DNA from: Anoxybacillus amylolyticus
GTDB taxonomy: Bacteria; Bacillota; Bacilli; Bacillales; Anoxybacillaceae
Length of the DNA stretch: 64,000 nucleotides
Assembly: GCF_001634285.1 (NCBI RefSeq)
Contig: NZ_CP015438.1
Coordinates: 1,624,001-1,688,000 of the forward strand
Direction of reading: 5' to 3'
Under the pieces are notes generated by a model, which had not been told where the DNA came from, searched no databases, and was given only the letters and a program-made list of their open reading frames with translations. Both the position numbers and the translations under genes were made by a program. How positions within the stretch are numbered: position 1 is the stretch's first letter; each line of letters begins with the position of its first letter. This document shows, one piece after another, positions 36,510 through 45,496 of this stretch.

Positions 36510-37322
36510 ATGCTACATATCGTAGCCTGTATTAAACAAGTACCAGATACGAAGATTATTAAAATGAATCCGAAAACGAACACGATGGACCGTGCAAGTG
36601 CCCCGGCAATTTTAAACCCGTACGATGCCCATGCAGTAGAAGAAGCTGTTCGGTTAAAAAAGAAGTATGGCGGAACAGTTTCTGTATTAACGATGGGACC
36701 TCCTCCAGCCGTTAAGGCGATCAAAAAATGCATTGAACTTGGCGCGGATGAAGGGTATATGATTTCTGACCGTGCGTTCGCCGGCGCAGATACGCTTGCG
36801 ACAAGCTATGCGCTCACAAAAGCGCTCGAAAAAATCGCGAAGCAGCGCCCGATTGATCTAGTCATTTGCGGAAAAATGACGATTGACGGGGATACAGGCC
36901 AAGTCGGACCTGGCATTGCTCGCCGTTTGCACATTCCTCCTCTTACTGGTGTGAAAAAAGTCGTTGAAATTAATAAAGAAAAAGGCTATGCGATCGTTCA
37001 CCGCAAACTAGAAGACGGCTATGAAGTCGTCCGATCGACATTACCGTGCTTGTTTACGGTCGAAAAAGACATCAACGACATCTCCTTTGCACCATTGCCA
37101 AACATGATTAAAGCCGCACGATATCAACCAACCATTTGGACAGCAGACGATTTAGAAGACGTCGACCGCAAACAACTAGGACTGAAAGGATCTCCAACAA
37201 TTGTCTCAAAAGTATGGGCGCCGCCAAAACCAGAAGGTGGCGAGTTACTCGAAGGAAGTACGAAAGAAAAAGTCGAACAATTGCTTTCGCTCGTTTTAGT
37301 GAAAAAAGAGTTGTTTCAATAG
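36510..37322 (+). CDS. fixA: Electron transfer flavoprotein beta-type subunit FixA
   Basis: FixA with FixB forms an ETF that takes electrons from NADH. The family features are CIKQVPDT near the N-terminus, NPYDAHAVEEAVRLK and GADTLATSYAL; CGKMTIDGDTGQVGPGIA (about 131) is conserved. Length is 270 residues. GGGGGTGA precedes the ATG. It is the first gene of a fixABCX operon; fixB follows after 12 bases. In known systems FixABCX bifurcates electrons from NADH to quinone and to low-potential ferredoxin or flavodoxin. Confidence 0.92.
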   Translation: MLHIVACIKQVPDTKIIKMNPKTNTMDRASAPAILNPYDAHAVEEAVRLKKKYGGTVSVLTMGPPPAVKAIKKCIELGADEGYMISDRAFAGADTLATSYALTKALEKIAKQRPIDLVICGKMTIDGDTGQVGPGIARRLHIPPLTGVKKVVEINKEKGYAIVHRKLEDGYEVVRSTLPCLFTVEKDINDISFAPLPNMIKAARYQPTIWTADDLEDVDRKQLGLKGSPTIVSKVWAPPKPEGGELLEGSTKEKVEQLLSLVLVKKELFQ

Positions 37323-37334
37323 GGGGAGAGGGGC

Positions 37335-38381
37335 ATGAACTTTGACGATTACCGGGGAATATGGGTGTATTTAGAAGTAAAAGACGGAAATATTGCGCCT
37401 GTTTCGCTTGAGTTATTAGGAGCAGGAAGACAGCTTGCGGATAAGCGGAAAACAGAGTTGGCAGGCGTATTAATTGGAAGCAGCGTAAAGCAGCTTGCCT
37501 CCACAGCGTTTACGTATGGCGCAGATGTCGTTTACGTATACGATAACCCAATTTTTGTATATTATCGAACGGAGCCATATATGCGCGCATTGCTCGATTG
37601 TTGCGAGAAACATAAACCGGAAGTGCTGCTATATGGGGCAACACCGACAGGAAAAGATTTAGCGAGCGCGATTGCAACTGATTTACCGACGGGCTTAACG
37701 GCCGATACAACCATACTCGATATTGAAGAAGACACGGGTTTATTATTGGCGAGTCGCCCAGCGTTTGGCGGAAATATTATGGCGACGATTTTATGTAAAA
37801 AATATCGTCCGCAAATGGCGACCGTTCGTCCGAAAGTGATGAAAGCGCTACCACCAGATCCGTCGAGAACAGGGAAAATAGTAGAAGAGCATATTGAGTT
37901 GCGCGAAGAAGACATGCGAACGAAAGTATTAGAGATTGTAAGAGAGGCGAAAAAAGCGCGAATTGATGAGGCAGATATTATTGTTGCTGGTGGAAAAGGC
38001 ATGGGCAGTAAAGAAGGGTTTCAACTCATTCATCAGCTGGCAGAGGTGCTTGGCGGTGCGGTTGGGGCGAGCCGTGATGTCGTCGAAGCAGGATGGATTG
38101 ACCATCATCACCAAGTCGGACAAACTGGCGTAACGGTGACGCCAAAAATTTATTTTGCAATCGGCATTTCTGGTGCGATTCAGCACGTTGTGGGCATGCA
38201 AAACTCAGAGCTAATTATCGCCATCAATAAAGACCCAAACGCGCCTATTTTCCAATCATGCCACTACGGCATTGTCGGCGATGCGTTTGAAATCGTCCCG
38301 CTGTTAATTGAACGGTTCAAAGAAGAAATTCCGAAGGTAAAAGCAGCTGCCGATGTGAAGGAGGAGATCCGCCATGCCTGA
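37335..38381 (+). CDS. fixB: Electron transfer flavoprotein alpha-type subunit FixB
   Basis: FixB is the larger ETF subunit. The C-terminal FAD-binding domain has GGKGMGSKEGFQLIHQLAEVLGGAVGASRDVVEAGW (split across about residues 215-252) and QTGVTVTPKIYFAIGISGAIQHVVGM. Length is 348 residues. AGGGGGAGAGG lies upstream. The end overlaps fixC by 8 bases, so the genes are translationally coupled. Confidence 0.92.
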   Translation: MNFDDYRGIWVYLEVKDGNIAPVSLELLGAGRQLADKRKTELAGVLIGSSVKQLASTAFTYGADVVYVYDNPIFVYYRTEPYMRALLDCCEKHKPEVLLYGATPTGKDLASAIATDLPTGLTADTTILDIEEDTGLLLASRPAFGGNIMATILCKKYRPQMATVRPKVMKALPPDPSRTGKIVEEHIELREEDMRTKVLEIVREAKKARIDEADIIVAGGKGMGSKEGFQLIHQLAEVLGGAVGASRDVVEAGWIDHHHQVGQTGVTVTPKIYFAIGISGAIQHVVGMQNSELIIAINKDPNAPIFQSCHYGIVGDAFEIVPLLIERFKEEIPKVKAAADVKEEIRHA

Positions 38382-39669
38382 AAAATTTGATTGTATCGTC
38401 GTTGGCGCAGGACCGGCAGGGACGGCTTGTGCATATGAACTAGCAAAAGCAGGGGTAAACGTGCTGTTGCTTGAGCGTGGCGAATACCCCGGCGCGAAAA
38501 ACGTCATGGGCGGCGTATTGTATCGGAAAATGATGGAAGATATTATTCCAGAGTTTTATAAAGAAGCACCGCTAGAACGCCCAATTGTCGAGCAACGATT
38601 TATGATGATGGATAAAGAATCAGCGGTGACGTTTAGTTACAAAGGATTAGAATGGGGGCGTGAGCCGTATAACAATTTTACCGTATTGCGTGCCAAATTT
38701 GACCAATGGTTTGCTGAAAAAGCAGTCGAACAAGGAGCGCTACTTGTTTGTGAAACGGTAGCGGTCGAATGTATTGTAGAAAACGGTCGCGTCGTCGGCG
38801 TCCGGACGGATCGTCCAGATGGCGAGATTTATGCGGATGTGGTCGTATTGGCTGACGGTGTCAACTCGCTACTGGCGAAACAGCTCGGCTTCCACCGCGA
38901 ATGGCGGCCAGATGAAGTCGCTTTAGCGACGATGGAAATTTTAAAACTAGATAAAAACGTGATTGAAGACCGCTTCAATCTCGAGCCGAACCAAGGCTGT
39001 ACGATTGAGATTTTTGGCGATGCGACGAAAGGAATTGTAGGTACTGGATTTTTATATACGAATAAAGATACGCTTAGCATCGGCGTCGGTACGCTATTAT
39101 CAGGGCTGATTAAGCATAAAATGAAACCGTACGACTTGCTGGAATATGTGAAAAACCACCCGATGATTCGCCCATACATTCAAGGGAGCGAGCCGGTCGA
39201 ATATTTGGCGCACTTGATTCCAGAAGGGGGCTATCATTCGATTCCGAAAGTCGCGGGCAACGGGGTGCTCGTTGTTGGGGATGCGGCACAGCTTGTCAAT
39301 GCGATTCACCGCGAAGGTTCAAATATGGCGATGACGTCCGGTCGATTAGCGGCGGAAACGATCATCATGGCAAAAGAGCAAAATGACTTTTCCGAAAGCA
39401 TGCTCGACCAATACCGAATGAAGCTCATGGAAAGCTTTATCGGGCAAGATTTGAAAAAATACAAAGATGCAACGCATCATTTTGAATCGTTCCCACAATA
39501 TTTTGAGCAATACATCCCGATGCTCAACCGCGCAGCAAGCCAAATGTTTACGGTGGACGGGGCATCGAAATGGGAAAAACAGAAAAAAATTTGGCGTGAT
39601 CTCGGCTCGACGAAACAAAAGTTTAAGCTGGCGCGAGATATGATGAAAGCATGGAAGGTGATGAAATGA
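38374..39669 (+). CDS. fixC: ETF-quinone oxidoreductase-like flavoprotein FixC
   Basis: FixC is a membrane-associated FAD enzyme that passes electrons from the ETF to quinone. An N-terminal dinucleotide-binding motif, VVGAGPAGTACA, is at residues 9-20, and the FAD region GDAAQLVNAIHREGSNMA is near residue 304. Length is 431 residues. It overlaps fixB and fixX by a few bases. The paired ferredoxin FixX is encoded next, as in other Fix systems. Confidence 0.92.
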   Translation: MPEKFDCIVVGAGPAGTACAYELAKAGVNVLLLERGEYPGAKNVMGGVLYRKMMEDIIPEFYKEAPLERPIVEQRFMMMDKESAVTFSYKGLEWGREPYNNFTVLRAKFDQWFAEKAVEQGALLVCETVAVECIVENGRVVGVRTDRPDGEIYADVVVLADGVNSLLAKQLGFHREWRPDEVALATMEILKLDKNVIEDRFNLEPNQGCTIEIFGDATKGIVGTGFLYTNKDTLSIGVGTLLSGLIKHKMKPYDLLEYVKNHPMIRPYIQGSEPVEYLAHLIPEGGYHSIPKVAGNGVLVVGDAAQLVNAIHREGSNMAMTSGRLAAETIIMAKEQNDFSESMLDQYRMKLMESFIGQDLKKYKDATHHFESFPQYFEQYIPMLNRAASQMFTVDGASKWEKQKKIWRDLGSTKQKFKLARDMMKAWKVMK

Positions 39670-39953
39670 TGAAGGCGCAAACGATTGAAGAAAAACAATA
39701 TTTAGTTCGTTTTAACGCGGATACGAAATCGCATCTTCACGTGCTTGACCCGAATATTTGTTTAACGAAATGTCCAGATAAAATTTGTACGATTTTTTGC
39801 CCGGCGTCTGTGTATAAATGGGAAGAAGTTCGGATGCACGTCGGCTACGAAGGATGCCATGAATGCGGAAGCTGTCGTATCGGCTGTCCGTACGAAAACA
39901 TTCAATGGGAATATCCACGCGGCGGCTATGGCATCGTCTTCCGTTTGGGGTGA
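39666..39953 (+). CDS. fixX: Ferredoxin-like protein FixX
   Basis: FixX is a small iron-sulfur partner of FixC. There are two cysteine clusters: CLTKCPDKICTIFCP (about residues 29-43) and CHECGSCRIGCPYENI (about 64-79). The end GGYGIVFR is typical of FixX. Length is 95 residues from the ATG at 39666, which overlaps the fixC stop. The next small gene begins 5 bases after the stop codon. Confidence 0.9.
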   Translation: MMKAQTIEEKQYLVRFNADTKSHLHVLDPNICLTKCPDKICTIFCPASVYKWEEVRMHVGYEGCHECGSCRIGCPYENIQWEYPRGGYGIVFRLG

Positions 39954-39958
39954 TCGCC

Positions 39959-40162
39959 ATGTTTCATATCGGAGACTGCGTCATTTATGCCCTTGATGGA
40001 ACGAGAGGAATTGTGTTAGAAGTGACCGATGACCGTTGCCACGTCTTATGGGAAGATTACTTCGTCAGCTGGGAGAAAAAAGAGTTATTAAAAATCGATG
40101 AAGAGCTAACAAAAAAACAAACGATTCGCGTTTCTTCTAACGTCAGCCACCCTTTGTTGTAG
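39959..40162 (+). CDS. Small uncharacterised protein after fixX
   Basis: This is a 67-residue protein with a beta-rich, SH3/KOW-like first half: FHIGDCVIYALDGTRGIVLE and CHVLWEDYFVSWEKKELL. GGGGTGAT lies upstream, overlapping the fixX end, so it is in the same operon. Its stop codon lies in the terminator hairpin. I do not know the function; a nucleic-acid-binding or Fe-S assembly role would be only a guess. Confidence 0.7.
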   Translation: MFHIGDCVIYALDGTRGIVLEVTDDRCHVLWEDYFVSWEKKELLKIDEELTKKQTIRVSSNVSHPLL

Positions 40163-40173
40163 GGTGGTCTTTT
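40146..40173 (+). terminator. Rho-independent terminator of the fix operon
   Basis: GCCACCCT/AGGGTGGT with four Ts, overlapping the last gene. Confidence 0.88.
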
Positions 40174-40231
40174 GTTCTTCTATATACAATTTATTCCGAA
40201 AAAGGGATTGACATATAATTTTTTTATTTAT

Positions 40232-41976
40232 CCTGAATCCGTGGCAAAACATCTTTACAATGGTCGCAAACCGTTGGTACGATAAGGGAAAACGACGTTT
40301 ATGACTCTTCATCAAGTAGGTGAATTTCATGAAAGATTTTCCGATTCGGTTTGTATGGACAGATGAAGCGATCACCCCAAGTGCTGGGCTTGCCCTCGTT
40401 GGCTACTTGCTTCATCAAACGAAACTCGACAAACGGTTAAACGTCCTTCGGCTTCCGCAGGTGCGCCGAGATGTTCACATCTCTCATGGTGATGTCATTC
40501 GCTCGATGATCGGTTTGCTTGCCACAGGAAAAACGGATTTCGATCATATCGAAGCGTATCGTCATGATGATCTATTTGCGACATCGCTGGGCATCGAACA
40601 CGTGCCTTCCTCTCCGACTTTACGGCAGCGACTGGATCAGCTCGCCTGTCTTCCGATGACAGACACGATTCTTTGGGAGGAATCGATGCGCCTATTGAGG
40701 CGACGACAAGCGACCTTGTCCCCTTGTTGGACAAAACAAAAGACGACATGGGTTCCCCTGGATTTAGATGGCTCCCCGTTTGACAACTCCGACACGAAAA
40801 AGGAAGGAGTCAGTCGGACGTATAAAGGATTTGACGGCTTTACGCCATTGTTTGCGTATGCAGGAAAAGAAGGATATATCGTCCACGCGGAGCTGCGCCC
40901 AGGAAAACAACACGTACAAGATGGAATGCCGTCGTTTTTAACCACTGCCATCCATCGGGCACGTGCGCTCACCTCATCTCGTCTGCTTGTTCGCATGGAT
41001 GCAGGAAACGATGCAGAAGCGAATGTGCGCGTGTGCCTCGAAGAAGGCGTGGATTTTGTCATCAAACGGAACTTGCGCCGAGAATCGAAAGCCCTTTGGT
41101 TTCAAATCGCTTCGCAAAAAGGCAAGCGCACGGACGACTCCACGGAAGGGGTGCAAACATACGAGCTATGCCTTCCGCAAACGATGACGATCGATGGAAA
41201 CACGCATACGTACTTCCAAGTCACCCAAGTGACCGAACGGACGATGGAACGAAATGGACAGTTGCTTTTCGTTCCTGATTACGAAGTCGAAAGCTATTGG
41301 GTGCGCTTAGAAGGGTATGACCACATGCATATGCAAGATATACTCGCGTTGTACCACGACCATGCGACATGCGAGCAGTTTCATAGCGAACTCAAGAGCG
41401 ATCTCGATTTAGAGCGACTTCCGTCTGGGAAGATGAAAACGAATGCGCTCGTTTTGGTCATCGGGGCATTGGTTTACAATCTTCTTCGTCTGATCGGGCA
41501 AGACATATTAAGCGATCCACGCCATCCGTTACATCACAAAGTGAGACGCCGCCGCATCAAGACGATCATTCAGACAGTGATCACGATGGCAGGGCGACTC
41601 GTACGCCGATCGCGACAGATATGGATGAAGTTGACGCGAAGGAGTGGCTATAGCGAGCCGCTTCTGAACGTTTACATGAAATGGAGAGAAGGAAGGTAAC
41701 GAACAATCGTTCGATTCTTTATATCCATCTCGACTCCCTGTCCTTTTTTGTTTTTTCTTTTTGGTTTACATCCCCAAAAAAGAGATTTGTTTCATTTCTG
41801 AGAATAAACCTAAATCCGTGATAAAAACGCGTGCAAGCTGCCGAGAAAGCGCAATAAATCAACAAATATTTTACTTGTTGCCCTTCACCCAATAGGTGAA
41901 TATACAAAAATGAGCTAAAACTTTAATATGATCGGATTTCTGGGTACTTATGAGAAGAAGTTGTCACGGATTCAGG
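40232..41976 (+). mobile_element. IS1380-family insertion sequence
   Basis: Terminal inverted repeats CCTGAATCCGTGGCAAAAC (left) and, read inverted, CCTGAATCCGTGACAAC (right) bound a 1.75 kb element with one intact transposase. Direct target duplications are not clear: the left flank ends TTTAT and the right flank starts TGATA. The region 41700-41976 behind the transposase shows no gene. It sits between the fix operon and the exonuclease gene; a TTGACA at 40208-40213 just left of it could be the -35 of the downstream gene cut off by the IS. Confidence 0.88.
40329..41699 (+). CDS. IS1380-family transposase
   Basis: This is a DDE transposase of about 456 residues. The first Asp is near DLDGSPFDN, the second in VRMDAGNDAEANV, and the Glu region is CEQFHSELKSDLDLERLPS, followed by the YNLLRLIG end region. 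The ATG at 40329 follows AGGTGA; GTG at 40320 is possible. It lies inside inverted repeats and looks functional. Confidence 0.93.
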   Translation: MKDFPIRFVWTDEAITPSAGLALVGYLLHQTKLDKRLNVLRLPQVRRDVHISHGDVIRSMIGLLATGKTDFDHIEAYRHDDLFATSLGIEHVPSSPTLRQRLDQLACLPMTDTILWEESMRLLRRRQATLSPCWTKQKTTWVPLDLDGSPFDNSDTKKEGVSRTYKGFDGFTPLFAYAGKEGYIVHAELRPGKQHVQDGMPSFLTTAIHRARALTSSRLLVRMDAGNDAEANVRVCLEEGVDFVIKRNLRRESKALWFQIASQKGKRTDDSTEGVQTYELCLPQTMTIDGNTHTYFQVTQVTERTMERNGQLLFVPDYEVESYWVRLEGYDHMHMQDILALYHDHATCEQFHSELKSDLDLERLPSGKMKTNALVLVIGALVYNLLRLIGQDILSDPRHPLHHKVRRRRIKTIIQTVITMAGRLVRRSRQIWMKLTRRSGYSEPLLNVYMKWREGR

Positions 41977-42000
41977 TGATAGATAGAAAGGAAAAGAACG

Positions 42001-42834
42001 ATGGAACGAGAACATTTACTATTAATCGACGGAATGGCGTTATTGTTTCGGTCGTTTTATGCGACAGCGCCGAGATGGATGGTGAATAGCCGTGGGGTGC
42101 CGACGAATGCGGTATATGGGGTAGTAAAGCATATCGAAGCGGCGACCAATATACTTCGACCGACGCATGTCGTTTGTTGCTGGGACATGGGGAGTACGAC
42201 GTTTCGCACCGAATGGTTTCCAGACTATAAGGCAAATCGTGGCGAGCCGCCGCATGAATTAATTCCACAGTTTGATTTAGCAAAAGAAGCCGTTGCGATG
42301 CTTGGTATTCCGAATATCGGTGTGCTTAGTGCGGAGGCGGACGACTGCATCGGTTCGTTCGTCAAGCAATATCGCGAACATATGCAAATTTCTATTATTA
42401 CAGGAGACCGCGATTTATTTCAGCTTCTTTCCGAGCATGTCACCGTCTATTTGTTGGCAAAAGGCATCGGCAACTACGAGGCGTATACGCTCGAACGCTT
42501 TATTCAAGAAAAAGGGATTCAGCCACAGCAGCTTATTGATGTGAAAGCGCTGATGGGTGATCCGAGCGACAATTACCCAGGTGTACGTGGCATTGGAGAA
42601 AAACAGGCGTTTAAACTCATTCAACAATACGGTTCGATTGAAGGAGTCCTCGGGAATTTAGCAAACTTAACAAAAGCACAGCAACAAAAAATAACAACAC
42701 ATCTCGACTTGCTTCATTTATCGCGCAAACTCGCAGCCATTCATTGTGACATTCCGATTCAATTAGAGTTGGAAGAGGCGAAATGGCATGATGAGCGTAA
42801 GCGGTTTGCGGAAGTGTTAGAAGCGATTCGGTAA
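42001..42834 (+). CDS. 5'-3' exonuclease (PIN/FEN-type, YpcP-like)
   Basis: This is a stand-alone nuclease similar to the 5' domain of DNA polymerase I. Acidic metal ligands are seen in LLIDGMALLFRSFY (Asp near residue 9), CCWDMGSTTFR, SAEADDCIG (Asp pair near 113) and TGDRDLFQLL (near 135). The helix-hairpin-helix GDPSDNYPGVRGIGEKQAFKL is near residues 187-206. Length is 277 residues. In Bacillus this family (YpcP/ExoA-like) is thought to act in DNA repair or replication primer removal. AAAGGAAAAG lies upstream. Confidence 0.9.
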   Translation: MEREHLLLIDGMALLFRSFYATAPRWMVNSRGVPTNAVYGVVKHIEAATNILRPTHVVCCWDMGSTTFRTEWFPDYKANRGEPPHELIPQFDLAKEAVAMLGIPNIGVLSAEADDCIGSFVKQYREHMQISIITGDRDLFQLLSEHVTVYLLAKGIGNYEAYTLERFIQEKGIQPQQLIDVKALMGDPSDNYPGVRGIGEKQAFKLIQQYGSIEGVLGNLANLTKAQQQKITTHLDLLHLSRKLAAIHCDIPIQLELEEAKWHDERKRFAEVLEAIR

Positions 42835-42888
42835 GGTGGAGTAAATCATGTTAGTAGAAGGAAAAGTCGGACGTTAAACAATAAAAAG

Positions 42889-43296
42889 GTGCTAAATGTA
42901 TGTGAAAATTCCCTAAAAACACTGGATTTGAAGTCGTTTCCGATCATTGATGACTTTGAAATCATAGTGACAGTTAAAAGTCACAAGACATGGGGAAAAC
43001 ATCTTTTTTTCTATAGTGCGAAGCAGAATGAAATTCTCACTTCATTTCCATGGTGGGATTTTGTAGAGAAATTGTTAGTCGATTGGGATGAACATGATAT
43101 TCCAAACGGTACAAGTGATCGTCCTTTTTTTGACCTTGAACAAGGATGGCATATTATGATTTTCGAAAAACGTGACTATATGTATATTTTAGAAGGGAAC
43201 GATTATCATTGTGAATACAATAAAATTCATACGTGGTATAAGGTTCCGAAAGAAGTGTACTATGAAGAATGGAAAAAGTTATTAAATATGTTTTAA
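42889..43296 (+). CDS. Uncharacterised protein, start uncertain
   Basis: The protein has up to 135 residues and is rich in aromatic residues (SFPWWDFVEKLLVDWDEHD, DYMYILEGNDYHC). No known motif, signal peptide or membrane helix is seen. It resembles small soluble immunity or unknown Bacillus proteins in style only. The start is unclear: GTG at 42889 is not supported by a good ribosome binding site, and a 9-codon frame (42849-42878: MLVEGKVGR) lies just upstream. It may be N-terminally damaged. A terminator follows. Confidence 0.55.
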   Translation: MLNVCENSLKTLDLKSFPIIDDFEIIVTVKSHKTWGKHLFFYSAKQNEILTSFPWWDFVEKLLVDWDEHDIPNGTSDRPFFDLEQGWHIMIFEKRDYMYILEGNDYHCEYNKIHTWYKVPKEVYYEEWKKLLNMF

Positions 43297-43322
43297 CCAG
43301 CCCCACGTGGAGGCTGGTTTTT
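43295..43322 (+). terminator. Terminator with CCACGTGG core
   Basis: AACCAGCC/GGCTGGTT around CCACGTGG, with a T run. The near-identical hairpin at 48102-48127 has the same core. It can serve the convergent gene at 43331. Confidence 0.85.
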
Positions 43323-43330
43323 GTATAGGC

Positions 43331-44296
43331 CTATTGGTTTAGGAAATATTTTTCAATATCATCAAGCATATAGTTCGCAGCGAGAACCCCACCAGCTGTA
43401 TTCCAAATGGCGTCACTCACTTTGTACACTTTTCCTTGTTTCGCTACGTTTAAATTTTTGAAAAGCGGATCGTTAATCCATTCATCTTCTACTTTTGTAG
43501 CTGCTCCGTCTCCTTCTTCATATGTAAAATAAAAGAGAATATCGCCATCCATTGCCGGAATTCGTTCTTTTGTTACCCCTTTTTCCGCAAAATCGTTGAT
43601 GTTTTGTGACTCAGGGCGTGCAAATCCTAGTTGATCTAAAATAACACCAGAGAAGGAGTCTTTGTGATAAATGCGTACGTCTCCAGCCATAAAGCGGACG
43701 ATGGAAACTTTCATCTGTAGCTTGTCTCCTAACTTCGCTTTTAGAGCTTCAATACGTTGGTCGTACGCGGACATGATTTCTTTTCCTTTCTCTTCTTTAT
43801 TGACTGCTTTTGCATAGAGCATGAAGTTTTCTTTCCAGTTTCCTTTTAACGTTTCAGAAAAAACAGTTGGAGCAATAGCGTTTAATTGCTCATAAATTTT
43901 TTCTTGGCGCAATTTGTTACCAATAATTAAGTCTGGCTTTAATGAAGCGATTGCTTCTAAACTTGGCTCACTTTCTGTTCCAATCTCCTTTACGTCATCC
44001 ATTTGATCTTTAATATGATCATACCAAGGATCTCCAAGCCACGATTTAACAGCACCGACTGGTTTTATACCTAATGCTAATAAAGCTTCTGTTCCTTCGT
44101 TCGTTAAAATAACAACGCGTTTAGGTGTACTTTTTATTTCGGTTGTGCCCATCGCATGCTCGACTGTATAACTTACAGGTTTTTCTGTTTTCTTTTCATC
44201 CTGTTTTGTAGTTGTTTTTTCGCTCGAACCGTTGCAAGCGCTGAGAACGAAAAGAAGAACAATCATCATTGCCAGCATAAAAGAAAATTTTTTCAT
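43331..44296 (-). CDS. Iron-siderophore ABC transporter, substrate-binding lipoprotein
   Basis: This is an extracytoplasmic binding protein of 321 residues. The signal peptide ends in a lipobox (VLSACNG, Cys near 21). The FecB/FhuD-type helical-backbone fold is seen in PKRVVILTNEGTEALLALGI and SLEAIASLKPDLIIG. It most resembles the YfiY type used for hydroxamate or citrate-hydroxamate siderophores, which is inference. GGAGGCA precedes the ATG. It is divergent from the permease genes, with Fur boxes in between. Confidence 0.9.
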   Translation of the reverse strand: MKKFSFMLAMMIVLLFVLSACNGSSEKTTTKQDEKKTEKPVSYTVEHAMGTTEIKSTPKRVVILTNEGTEALLALGIKPVGAVKSWLGDPWYDHIKDQMDDVKEIGTESEPSLEAIASLKPDLIIGNKLRQEKIYEQLNAIAPTVFSETLKGNWKENFMLYAKAVNKEEKGKEIMSAYDQRIEALKAKLGDKLQMKVSIVRFMAGDVRIYHKDSFSGVILDQLGFARPESQNINDFAEKGVTKERIPAMDGDILFYFTYEEGDGAATKVEDEWINDPLFKNLNVAKQGKVYKVSDAIWNTAGGVLAANYMLDDIEKYFLNQ

Positions 44297-44312
44297 ATGT
44301 ATGCCTCCTTAT

Positions 44313-44368
44313 TGAAAATGATTTTCGTTAACGAACAAAATAATAATACTAATGATAATCATTGTCAA
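44313..44368 (-). promoter_or_regulatory. Promoter of the siderophore-binding protein gene with two Fur boxes
   Basis: On the minus strand TTGACA (44368-44363) and TATTAT (44345-44340) are spaced by 17 bases. A 7-1-7 Fur box TGATAAT-C-ATTGTCA (44353-44367) overlaps the -35, and a second, TGAAAAT-G-ATTTTCG (44313-44327), lies downstream of the -10. Iron-loaded Fur should block transcription. Confidence 0.8.
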
Positions 44369-44427
44369 TTAAAATATAATTGAATTATAATTGACTTTTC
44401 GAGATTTCAAATAATCTAATAAATTAA

Positions 44428-44457
44428 TTGACACTGATATTCGATATCAAATAGACT
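44428..44457 (+). promoter_or_regulatory. Promoter of the permease genes with a Fur-like box
   Basis: TTGACA and TAGACT (44452-44457) are spaced by 18 bases. The palindrome TGATATT-C-GATATCA (44435-44449) fills the spacer and fits the 7-1-7 Fur box form with a few differences. Confidence 0.6.
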
Positions 44458-44497
44458 TTATATGAGGCTACAAATCATAGTAAGGAGATTATCTACA

Positions 44498-45496
44498 ATG
44501 TTAGAAAACAGTACAAAACGGTTTGTTGGACTGCTTTTACTTGTACTTACATTTTTTATTAGTATGGGGATGAGCATCATTTATGGCTACACAGATACAA
44601 GCTACCAAACGGCAATCGAGGCGCTGATGAATAAAGGTATTTCTAATGAACATCTTGTTATTAATACGGTTCGTTTGCCACGTGCCCTCATCGGCGCAGC
44701 TGTTGGGGCAAGTTTAGCCATGGCAGGGGCACTGATGCAGGCTTTAACTAAAAATCCCCTCGCTTCGCCTGGAATTTTTGGAATTAATGCAGGGGCGGGG
44801 TTTCTAATTGTGTTATGTGTAACCTTCTTTCAAGTTAGTTCCCTTTATATGTTCTCATTGCTTGCTTTAATTGGCGCTGCGCTTGCAGCGATCATTGTAT
44901 TTATCATCAGCTCAGTTGGAAAAGAAGGGATGACCCCGATTAAATTAACATTAGCAGGAACGGCCGTAGCGACACTTTTTGCTTCTTTGACACAAGGGCT
45001 ATTAGTGGCAAATGAAAAAGCATTAGAAGAAGTGTTGTTTTGGCTGGCAGGTTCTGTTTCAGGACGAAAGTTAGAGATGTTAACTTCTGTTCTTCCTTAC
45101 TTTCTCATTGCGTGGGTTGGGTCTTTTTTATTAGCTTCAAAGATCAACATTATCATGCTAGGAGACGATGTAGCAAAAGGATTGGGACAACGTACCAACT
45201 TTGTCAAGTTAATTATGGCTATTTTTATTGTTTTGTTAGCAGGGAGTTCTGTGGCAGTAGCTGGGCCAATAGGTTTTATAGGAATTATTGTTCCCCATAT
45301 TGCTCGAGCATTTGTCGGGAATGATCATCGTTGGTTGTTGCCGTATTGTGCGTTCATTGGGGGAAGCCTCTTGAACTTTGCCGACATTGGAGCTCGGTAT
45401 ATATTAATGCCGCAAGAAGTGCCTGTCGGAATTATGACGGCATTTATCGGGGTTCCATTTTTTATTTATGTTGCCCGTAGGGGGATTTTAAAATGA
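44498..45496 (+). CDS. Iron-siderophore ABC transporter permease 1 (FecCD family)
   Basis: This is an integral membrane permease of 332 residues with nine to ten helices. FecCD features are RLPRALIGAAVGASLAMAGALMQALTKNPLASP (about residues 50-85, listed in parts), GGAVAG-like SSVAVAGPIGFIGIIVPHIARAFVG near 265, and DDVAKGLG in the loop contacting the ATPase. ATG at 44498 follows AAGGAGA; the longer frame from 44462 lies upstream of the ribosome binding site. It overlaps permease 2 by four bases (ATGA). Confidence 0.92.
   Translation: MLENSTKRFVGLLLLVLTFFISMGMSIIYGYTDTSYQTAIEALMNKGISNEHLVINTVRLPRALIGAAVGASLAMAGALMQALTKNPLASPGIFGINAGAGFLIVLCVTFFQVSSLYMFSLLALIGAALAAIIVFIISSVGKEGMTPIKLTLAGTAVATLFASLTQGLLVANEKALEEVLFWLAGSVSGRKLEMLTSVLPYFLIAWVGSFLLASKINIIMLGDDVAKGLGQRTNFVKLIMAIFIVLLAGSSVAVAGPIGFIGIIVPHIARAFVGNDHRWLLPYCAFIGGSLLNFADIGARYILMPQEVPVGIMTAFIGVPFFIYVARRGILK

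Noticed and set aside
36510-39953. Genes as the housekeeping fatty-acid oxidation ETF
   Set aside because: FixC and FixX are encoded directly behind in overlapping frames, which is specific to the FixABCX complex.
40227-41981. Target-site duplication of the IS1380-type element
   Set aside because: The flanks (TTTAT and TGATA) do not match convincingly, so no duplication is claimed.
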